Under the pieces are notes generated by a model. It saw only the letters and a list, made by a program, of their open reading frames with translations, did no database searches and was not told the DNA's origin. Of a stretch of 42,127 nt of DNA, positions 36,771 through 42,127 are shown one piece after another. The number at the start of each line of letters is the position of its first letter. Position 1 is the stretch's first letter. Both the position numbers and the translations under genes were made by a program. Origin of the DNA: an uncultured Methanobrevibacter sp. (GTDB lineage: Archaea; Methanobacteriota; Methanobacteria; Methanobacteriales; Methanobacteriaceae); assembly GCF_946404245.1 (NCBI RefSeq), contig NZ_CAMJCX010000012.1, forward strand, positions 1 to 42,127, read 5' to 3'.

Positions 36771-37619
36771 ATGGACAATTTAAGAATATCAAAAATACTA
36801 CTTCCATTAGACATTAAAAGTTTATCAATGTTGGAAAGAATATGTTCAATATTAATTTACACAATTCCTCTTCTATTATTAGCTATATTAACATGTATGA
36901 ACTTAAATGACTTTTTTAGTATTGTAATATGGATATTATATTGCATTTTGTTTAGTCCATGGTTTTATTACCTTTTGAATTATGAAAGATTAGAAAAGAA
37001 ATACAAAATCATGTCTGATATTAGATTTGGAAATAGCTATGAGTTTTTGTCTAAATTGATGGTATTTTCAGTTCCCGGAATCATTATTACAATAATTACA
37101 ATTACTTATTTTTTAAACCAATTAAATTTAGGAATAGTTATTTCATCTGCTTTTATTGTACCTTCATTGGCATTATATTTTAGAAATGATGTTTTTAATG
37201 ACGAAAGTTGTATTGAAGGTGAAGAAATTATCCTTGGTTATATTCCAACATGGTATGGATTATTAAGTTTGGCTGTGGGAATTTACGGTTATTTTAATGC
37301 ATTTAAATTAAGTAACTTAACCATTGCAATAACTTTAGGTTTAATAACTTTAATTTTCCAAATTTTATTTGTCATTCCAGATAAATTCAATAGAATATTA
37401 TCATTTGAAGTTAGAAGAAAGAAAGGATGCTTACTCCTTTTGATTTCATTAAGCATATTATTTTTCTTAATATCTATGATATTCAGTTCTCATATGGCCA
37501 ATTTTAATAATATTGATTTAACTTTTGAATCTATTATGATGAAAGTTATTACATGGAGTATTGCTATTATTTTAGCAATACTTTTTGCAAGGAAAATTAA
37601 AGATATGAATCAAAAATAA
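36771..37619 (+). CDS. Multi-pass membrane protein, unknown (paralogue-like with 37821-38573)
   Basis: No family is recognised. The 282-residue protein has about eight hydrophobic segments and few charged motifs. Landmarks are YFRNDVFNDESCIEGEE near the middle and IPDKFNRILSFEVRRKKGCLLLLISLS toward the end. These resemble DFFDEKF and STDVANKILPFELKGIEG in the convergent gene at 37821-38573. Only short stretches match, so the relation is inference. GTGAT precedes ATG 36771, and TATA-like sequence lies near 36726-36745. Confidence 0.75.
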   Translation: MDNLRISKILLPLDIKSLSMLERICSILIYTIPLLLLAILTCMNLNDFFSIVIWILYCILFSPWFYYLLNYERLEKKYKIMSDIRFGNSYEFLSKLMVFSVPGIIITIITITYFLNQLNLGIVISSAFIVPSLALYFRNDVFNDESCIEGEEIILGYIPTWYGLLSLAVGIYGYFNAFKLSNLTIAITLGLITLIFQILFVIPDKFNRILSFEVRRKKGCLLLLISLSILFFLISMIFSSHMANFNNIDLTFESIMMKVITWSIAIILAILFARKIKDMNQK

Positions 37620-37674
37620 AATGTTTCCCATCCCGTTCATTTAAGAAAATCTTTCAAATTTAATTCATGCGTTT

Positions 37675-37709
37675 TTTCATAAAGTCACACTTCAAAAATG
37701 TTTATTGTA
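37675..37709 (+). repeat. 35-base direct repeat, copy 1
   Basis: This copy matches 30 of 35 positions with 38674-38708, exactly 999 bases away on the same strand. The invariant core is CACTTCAAAAAT. It lies 56 bases after the stop of the preceding membrane-protein gene. The two copies bracket the gene at 37821-38573. A weaker, related core occurs on the minus strand near 16903-16920. Confidence 0.6.
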
Positions 37710-37820
37710 AAAAAGAGTAAGCAAATGATTTTCCAATTGGTAATTTCAGTAAGCTTAGGATTCATCAAATACGATTTTGAGCGAAATTATGAATTTACAA
37801 TTGGTGATTTTAGATATTGT

Positions 37821-38573
37821 TTAAATTACAATATTAAAAACTAACAATATACCCATAAACAAAAATGAAATTAGAATAAATTTCCTAATCCCTTCAATTC
37901 CTTTTAATTCAAATGGCAATATTTTATTCGCAACATCAGTGGAGAGAACAAAACATTCTAAAAGTAATGCCAACATGACTAAAATTAAATCCATATTAAA
38001 AAATGAACCTTTAACAAAGATGTTTTTTAAAAAACTTGTTAAAGATATCCCTAAAGGTCCGGAAGCTACAGTAATACCCATAACCCAATGAAAAATTGGA
38101 TTAAATCCCATATTATCATCATGCACAGAATTGTTGTTTTCATTAGAGTATGAATTTATTCTTAAAAGCATGAATACTCCTGGAAAACACACCGCTAAAG
38201 AAAATGCAATGGCATTATATAATCCATATTTTAAAGCCGCACAGAAATACGCCCAAGATACTAAAAATGACGATACAAATAAGAATAGAATTATTCCCTG
38301 ATTAGTACCTTGCATTAAATCAGAGGAAAATAATTGAAATTTTTCATCAAAAAAGTCACGTTTATATATTAAAATTGTGAACATGACACTAACAATTGTA
38401 AAACCAGCCATAGACAACATGAAATCAGATTTGAATAGCAATTTTAATAGTATTGCAATCACGACACTCAAACAGATGCATTCTATAAAAATGCCTAATG
38501 AATAATATTTAAGTTCCTCACAGTTCAAATACATCCATTTTGTCCTCATGATTTCTTTTAAACTTTTGTCCAT
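37821..38573 (-). CDS. Multi-pass membrane protein, unknown function
   Basis: A 250-residue protein with about seven hydrophobic segments. No family is recognised. It shares with the convergent gene 36771-37619 the order of a central charged turn (YKRDFFDEKFQ) and a C-terminal DVANKILPFELKGIEG block followed by one hydrophobic helix. The two may be distant paralogues. GAGGA precedes ATG 38573. It is bracketed by 35-base direct repeats, which might reflect a past duplication or insertion. Confidence 0.75.
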   Translation of the reverse strand: MDKSLKEIMRTKWMYLNCEELKYYSLGIFIECICLSVVIAILLKLLFKSDFMLSMAGFTIVSVMFTILIYKRDFFDEKFQLFSSDLMQGTNQGIILFLFVSSFLVSWAYFCAALKYGLYNAIAFSLAVCFPGVFMLLRINSYSNENNNSVHDDNMGFNPIFHWVMGITVASGPLGISLTSFLKNIFVKGSFFNMDLILVMLALLLECFVLSTDVANKILPFELKGIEGIRKFILISFLFMGILLVFNIVI

Positions 38574-38673
38574 ATTTATTCCTCAGGATATTATCAGCCA
38601 TTTATAATATATTATTTACATCTAATATAAAACTATTTAAATTGAAATTCTGAGTGATTTTTAGCCTGTGTTA

Positions 38674-38708
38674 TTTCATAAGGTCGCACTTCAAAAATAT
38701 TTATTATT
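38674..38708 (+). repeat. 35-base direct repeat, copy 2
   Basis: This is the second copy of the repeat at 37675-37709 (30 of 35 identical). It lies upstream of the MNT gene, about 50 bases from its start, and just before TATA-like sequence near 38722-38735. It may therefore be part of that promoter, or a boundary mark. Confidence 0.6.
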
Positions 38709-38756
38709 AATGAAATTGAAACTTATTATATGTAAAAATAATCTTTGGTGAATATC

Positions 38757-39059
38757 ATGAATAGATTAGAAATTGCTCAGGAGTTTGCAAAGACTGTAAA
38801 TTCAAAATATATCCTTAAAATCATTTTGTTCGGATCCGTTGCAAGATGTGAGGATGGTGAAGATTCAGATATTGATATTTTGATAGTGTCTAATTTTCCT
38901 GAAAAAATCGAAGATCAAATCGATGATGAAGTTGCCTGGATTATGCATGATAAAAGTGAATTAATTTCCGCCCACATCATGTCTGAAGACAGATTCAACA
39001 ATACTCAACATTTTTCTTTTTTAAGTAACGTTCTTTCTGAAGGTGTTGAAATTGGATGA
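38757..39059 (+). CDS. MNT-type nucleotidyltransferase of a HEPN/MNT pair
   Basis: A 100-residue minimal nucleotidyltransferase: LFGSVARCEDGEDSDIDILIV (about residues 25-45) gives the GS-x-x-R loop and the D-x-D metal site. In HEPN/MNT modules this protein acts as antitoxin, in studied cases by adding nucleotides to the HEPN RNase. ATG 38757 follows GGTGA; the in-frame codons upstream are discounted. It overlaps the HEPN gene by 8 bases. The pair lies beside repeats and orphan membrane proteins, an accessory-type setting. Confidence 0.9.
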   Translation: MNRLEIAQEFAKTVNSKYILKIILFGSVARCEDGEDSDIDILIVSNFPEKIEDQIDDEVAWIMHDKSELISAHIMSEDRFNNTQHFSFLSNVLSEGVEIG

Positions 39060-39423
39060 AACTCAAGCATTTTTTGATAAATCAAACAAAAAATTAACTC
39101 TTGCAAAAACAGCTTATTCTATGGAGGATTATTCGGATGCCGTTAGCTTATCTTATTATTCCATGTTTTTAGTTGCTAAAGCATTAATTCTTAAAAAAGG
39201 AATTAAACCTCCTAAAACTCATGCAGGCTTAATTCATTTATTTAACACACATTATGTTAAGGAAGATGAATTTCCCTATGAAAAATATAAATATTTAGCA
39301 TCCACTCAAGCACAACGTGAAACAGCAGATTACGATGCCATCGATGAAATTGATGAAAGGATTGCAAGAAAAAGAATCAAACAAGCTGAAGAGTTTATTA
39401 AAGAAGCAGAAAGATTCATATAA
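39052..39423 (+). CDS. HEPN-domain protein (UPF0332-like) of a HEPN/MNT pair
   Basis: A 123-residue all-helical protein of the HEPN class. Signature stretches are DYSDAVSLSYYSMFLVAKALILKKGI, PKTHAGLIHLF and QRETADYDAIDEIDERIARKRIKQAEEFI, typical of the UPF0332 type. The strict R-x4-6-H RNase motif is not obvious, so RNase activity is not assured. The start is uncertain: a TTG at 39052 (6 bases after GGTG) is used, with GTG 39043 or TTG 39046 as alternatives. It overlaps the MNT stop region, suggesting coupled translation. Confidence 0.87.
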   Translation: MDETQAFFDKSNKKLTLAKTAYSMEDYSDAVSLSYYSMFLVAKALILKKGIKPPKTHAGLIHLFNTHYVKEDEFPYEKYKYLASTQAQRETADYDAIDEIDERIARKRIKQAEEFIKEAERFI

Positions 39424-39431
39424 TTTATTAA

Positions 39432-39457
39432 AGTAGTTAATCTTGCAGGTAACTACT
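39432..39457 (+). terminator. Hairpin after the HEPN gene
   Basis: AGTAGTTA (39432-39439) and TAACTACT (39450-39457) form an 8-base perfect inverted repeat with a 10-base spacer, 8 bases after the HEPN stop. It is followed by GATTTTATA. The T-run is weak, so this may be a 3' hairpin rather than a true terminator. Confidence 0.4.
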
Positions 39458-39562
39458 GATTTTATATCTTCACTAACAGCAAAAAAACAAATTTTATACC
39501 GAAGATGACAGTATTTTATAAATTGTCTGAAAATAGTAACCTTATGATTTTCCATAATCATG

Positions 39563-39598
39563 CTTTTAGTTACTAAATGCAATTTAAATTTTTTATAG
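39563..39598. repeat. Near copy of the arsA promoter dyad, without an adjoining gene
   Basis: 31 of 36 positions match 36559-36594, starting with an identical 14 bases (CTTTTAGTTACTAA). It lies between the HEPN gene and the convergent NTF2-like gene, where no gene start is evident. The right half of the dyad is altered (GCAATT for GTAACT). It may be the remnant of a duplicated promoter. Confidence 0.5.
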
Positions 39599-39626
39599 CT
39601 AAATAACTTTGCTAAACTTTTTTGAA

Positions 39627-40022
39627 TTAATTATCCCATTTCGAAAAGTACCATTTACCGTCAATCTTTTCAAAATCAACTGTAGTGTCCAATGTCCATT
39701 TTCCATTTATTCCATAGACCTTAGCGGTTAAAGTTACATCAGCAATCAATGTTGGCCTTTCATCATCATCCCAAAGGATTGTCGGCTCAATGATTTCAGA
39801 TTTATAATAATTCAGAGTGCCGTCCATAATTTCACCGATGAATTCCTGTTTAGTCTGTTTTTTGCCGGACATATGGATAAGCTCATATTTTTCAGTTAAA
39901 ATCTCGTTCAGTTTAGCTTCATCCTTGTCAATCAGCGCCTGCTGAAATTCCATGAACCTGTCAATAATCTCACTGTCAATATCTGAAAATGATTTTTTGG
40001 AAATAAGTTCTACATCTGACAT
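39627..40022 (-). CDS. NTF2-like / SnoaL-type small domain protein
   Basis: A 131-residue protein with the NTF2-like cone fold pattern (DUF4440-type): DIDSEIIDRFMEFQQALIDKDEAKLNEILTEKYELIHMSGKKQTKQEFIGEI, and a final strand pair TVDFEKIDGKWYFSKWDN. Family members are ligand-binding or isomerase-like domains of very varied role, so none is assigned here. It is divergent from nadE. There is no clear ribosome binding site at ATG 40022, and a TATA-like TTTATACATAA near 40067-40057 suggests a short leader. Confidence 0.85.
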   Translation of the reverse strand: MSDVELISKKSFSDIDSEIIDRFMEFQQALIDKDEAKLNEILTEKYELIHMSGKKQTKQEFIGEIMDGTLNYYKSEIIEPTILWDDDERPTLIADVTLTAKVYGINGKWTLDTTVDFEKIDGKWYFSKWDN

Positions 40023-40087
40023 AATATAATTTATTAATTAATAAGTACATATTACTTTATGTATAAATGATTTAAGTTGGTGAAAAC

Positions 40088-40876
40088 ATTAGCATAATTC
40101 CAGATATAGACTTAGAAAAAACAAAAATTGACCTAGTCGAATTCATCAAATCCAAAGTTAGCGAGTCAAAAACCGATGGAATTGTTGTTGGTTTGAGTGG
40201 AGGAATCGATTCCACACTTTCAGCATATCTGGCCTGCGAAGCTTTAGGAAAAGAGAATGTATTTGGACTTGTATTGCCATCTGCTACAACACCAACCGAA
40301 GATACAGACCACGGCATTAAAATAGCTCAAAATTTAGGAATTGAATATAAAGAAATAGCTATTGACGGCATTTTAAACGAGTTTTTATCAATGACTCAAT
40401 TAGAGGAAAATGCTTTAGCTATCGGTAACCTTAAGGCTAGAATAAGAATGTCCATCATTTATTATTTTGCAAATCAGAAAAATTACCTGGTAAGTGGAAC
40501 AGGCAACAAAAGCGAAATTCTAATCGGTTATTTTACAAAACATGGAGATGGCGCATGTGATATGGAGCCTATTGGAGATTTGTACAAAGTTGAAGTTTTC
40601 AAATTAAGTGAATACCTAGGCATTTCAGAAGCAATCCTTGAAAAGCCACCTCGCGCAGGCTTGTGGAACGGTCAAACCGATGAGGATGAAATTGGAATGG
40701 GATATGATTTGCTTGATCAGATTCTTTATTTATACACAGAAAAAGATTTGAAAGACACTGAAATAGCTGAAAAGTTAAATATTTCAGTTGATGACGTTGA
40801 TATGATTATTACAAAAATTATTAGGAGCGAGCACAAAAGTAAAGTTCCTGAAAGCCCTAAAAAAACAATATTATAA
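40088..40876 (+). CDS. nadE: NH3-dependent NAD synthetase with apparent ATT start
   Basis: NadE converts deamido-NAD to NAD with ATP and ammonia. The 262-residue protein has the PP-loop [22 protein letters not shown] (about residues 34-55), the [36 protein letters not shown] signature, and [14 protein letters not shown]. In frame upstream of the PP-loop there is no ATG, GTG or TTG back to the stop TAA at 40073; the first canonical codon, TTG 40193, lies inside the PP-loop. GGTGA at 40079-40083 is followed 4 bases on by ATT 40088 and then the expected short N-terminus. An ATT start is inferred; a sequencing error at this codon is the alternative. Confidence 0.9.
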   Translation: MSIIPDIDLEKTKIDLVEFIKSKVSESKTDGIVVGLSGGIDSTLSAYLACEALGKENVFGLVLPSATTPTEDTDHGIKIAQNLGIEYKEIAIDGILNEFLSMTQLEENALAIGNLKARIRMSIIYYFANQKNYLVSGTGNKSEILIGYFTKHGDGACDMEPIGDLYKVEVFKLSEYLGISEAILEKPPRAGLWNGQTDEDEIGMGYDLLDQILYLYTEKDLKDTEIAEKLNISVDDVDMIITKIIRSEHKSKVPESPKKTIL

Positions 40877-40886
40877 TGGTGATTTA

Positions 40887-42127
40887 GTGAGCGAAAATAT
40901 CGAAAAGAAATGGCAGAAAAAATGGGCAGATGCAAAGCTTTTTGAATCTAACCCAGATGAACGAGAAAAACTATTCCTTACAGTAGCATTTCCATACCCA
41001 AGTGGTGCAATGCATATCGGTCACGGACGTACTTACACCGTACCAGATGTTTATGCAAGATTTAAAAGAATGGAAGGATACAACGTATTATTCCCTATGG
41101 CATGGCACGTAACCGGTGCTCCAGTTATCGGAATTGCTGACAGGATTAAAAGAAAAGACCCTTGGACCTTAGATTTATATGAAAGAGTTCACGGCGTTCC
41201 AAAAGAAACCTTACCTCAATTGGAAGACCCTGAATTTATTGTAAAATACTTCTCAACCGAATACCACGAAGTTATGGAAGAGATGGGTTATTCAATCGAC
41301 TGGAGAAGAGAATTCAGAACTATTGATCCAACCTACAAGAAGTTCATAGAATGGCAGATTACCACATTGTATGAAAAAGGACTAGTTCAAAAAGGGGAAC
41401 ACCCTGTAAAATACTGTCCGAACTGTGACAACCCTGTAGGAGACCACGATTTGCTTGAAGGTGAAGGTGTTGGAGTCAATGAACTTACACTCTTAAAATT
41501 CAAAATTGATGATAAAGTTTTAGTAACCGCTACACTCAGACCAGAAACAATCGTTGGAGCAACCAACATCTGGTTGAACCCGGATGTGGAATATGTACTT
41601 GTTAATGCTGAAGGCGAAAACTGGGTAATTACAAAAGAAGCTCACTACAACTTATCCAATCAAATTAAGGACTTGGACATAATCGAGGAAATCAATCCTA
41701 ACGATTTGATTGGAAAAATGGCAACAAACCCATTCACCGGTGATGAATTGCCTATTTTCCCAGCAAGCTTTGTAAGTGCATCCTACGGAAGCGGAGTAGT
41801 ATTCTCAGAACCTGCTGATGCACCGGCAGACTACATTGCACTTCAAGACTTAAAAAATAACGATGAATTAATAGCTAAATACCACCTGGAAGGAATTATC
41901 GATAACGTTGAACCGATTCCAGTGTGTACCCTTAAAGGATACGGAGAAATTCCGGCTGCAGACATCATCGAAAGATTAGGAATTACAGACCAAAACGATG
42001 AAAAGTTACATGAAGCCACCAATGAACTGTACAAAGCACAGCACAGTAAAGGTAAAATCATAGACTCCATTCCAGGTTTCGGCGGAATGAAAGTTCGTTT
42101 TGCCCGTGAAGAGCTAAAAGAAAAATT
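40887..42127 (+). CDS. leuS: Leucyl-tRNA synthetase, archaeal type (3' end cut by window edge)
   Basis: LeuRS charges tRNA-Leu. The visible 413 codons hold the catalytic class I core: [45 protein letters not shown], with HIGH near residue 45. The zinc-like [13 protein letters not shown] insert and the start of the CP1 editing domain ([19 protein letters not shown], the T-rich loop) follow, in the archaeal/eukaryotic arrangement. The KMSKS region is beyond the window. GTG 40887 follows GGTGAT by 3 bases and begins [12 protein letters not shown], the family N-terminus. It lies 10 bases after nadE and is probably co-transcribed. Confidence 0.96.
   Translation, partial: MSENIEKKWQKKWADAKLFESNPDEREKLFLTVAFPYPSGAMHIGHGRTYTVPDVYARFKRMEGYNVLFPMAWHVTGAPVIGIADRIKRKDPWTLDLYERVHGVPKETLPQLEDPEFIVKYFSTEYHEVMEEMGYSIDWRREFRTIDPTYKKFIEWQITTLYEKGLVQKGEHPVKYCPNCDNPVGDHDLLEGEGVGVNELTLLKFKIDDKVLVTATLRPETIVGATNIWLNPDVEYVLVNAEGENWVITKEAHYNLSNQIKDLDIIEEINPNDLIGKMATNPFTGDELPIFPASFVSASYGSGVVFSEPADAPADYIALQDLKNNDELIAKYHLEGIIDNVEPIPVCTLKGYGEIPAADIIERLGITDQNDEKLHEATNELYKAQHSKGKIIDSIPGFGGMKVRFAREELKEK

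Noticed and set aside
37727-37846. 39-codon open frame between the two orphan membrane-protein genes, with an internal 16-base imperfect direct repeat
   Set aside because: It has no ribosome binding site and no recognisable motif, and overlaps the end of the convergent gene; too weak to call a gene.
39295-39582. 95-codon antisense frame overlapping the HEPN gene end, starting inside the arsA-promoter-like copy
   Set aside because: It is tempting because a promoter-like copy lies in front, but more than half is antisense to the HEPN gene, it lacks a ribosome binding site, and its composition is not protein-like (many Phe and Cys).

Overview
The window looks like chromosome of a methanogenic archaeon of the order Methanobacteriales, most likely Methanobrevibacter or a close relative. 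The DNA is AT-rich. It carries the F430 enzyme CfbD, the methanogen family DUF2115/UPF0305, an archaeal TruD, an AcnX small subunit of the archaeal mevalonate pathway, archaeal-type LeuRS and YchF, and a secreted Ig-like adhesin-type protein. Promoters have archaeal TATA boxes. Many genes have a GGTGAT or GGAGG ribosome binding site a few bases before the start, and many neighbours overlap by 4 bases (ATGA or TTGA).

Layout. 1-5455 (minus): tryptophan operon trpE-G-D-C-F-B, with TRP-box-like sites in front of trpE; trpB runs off the left edge. 5548-7040 (minus): two membrane proteins (one a CPBP protease) and a small Xre regulator. 7192-9402 (plus): purB and a membrane protein. 9408-11900 (minus): copper-type P-ATPase. 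12029-16375 (minus): tRNA-Arg(GCG), truD, a zinc-ribbon membrane protein, AcnX small subunit, an amidohydrolase and a ferredoxin-nitroreductase. 16427-20001 (minus): a pilin-like protein, then cfbD-hisH-AIR-synthase-like. 20069-26112: a C_GCAxxG-type redox protein, a MATE exporter, DUF2115, a SAP/TIGR04076/SLC13 permease operon and ychF. 26192-29181 (plus): a metallophosphoesterase coupled to a holin-like/alkaline-phosphatase-superfamily fusion. 29170-30807 (minus): a SirTM-class sirtuin and a zinc-type macrodomain hydrolase, divergent from an HxlR regulator that is followed by cbiE. 32083-35480 (plus): adhesin-like protein and two small membrane proteins. 35520-36533 (minus): Get3/ArsA ATPase. 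36771-38573: two convergent, possibly paralogous membrane proteins. 38757-39423 (plus): MNT/HEPN pair. 39627-42127: an NTF2-like protein, nadE with an apparent ATT start, and the 5' part of leuS.

Most of the window is housekeeping. The most unusual locus is the two-gene writer/eraser ADP-ribosylation module (SirTM plus Zn-macrodomain). In bacteria this module is linked to a lipoylated GcvH-like protein and a lipoate ligase, but neither is present here, so its target in this archaeon is open. A divergent HxlR regulator and three phased GTAAC repeats suggest local control. Other points of interest are the ATT start of nadE, the tRNA-Arg/truD arrangement, a GTAAC-dyad element shared by the arsA promoter and a gene-less site 3 kb away, 35-bp direct repeats 999 bp apart next to the MNT/HEPN pair, and concentric dyads upstream of the MATE gene. 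I saw no rRNA, CRISPR array, insertion sequence or prophage, and no gene-free stretch longer than 300 bases.
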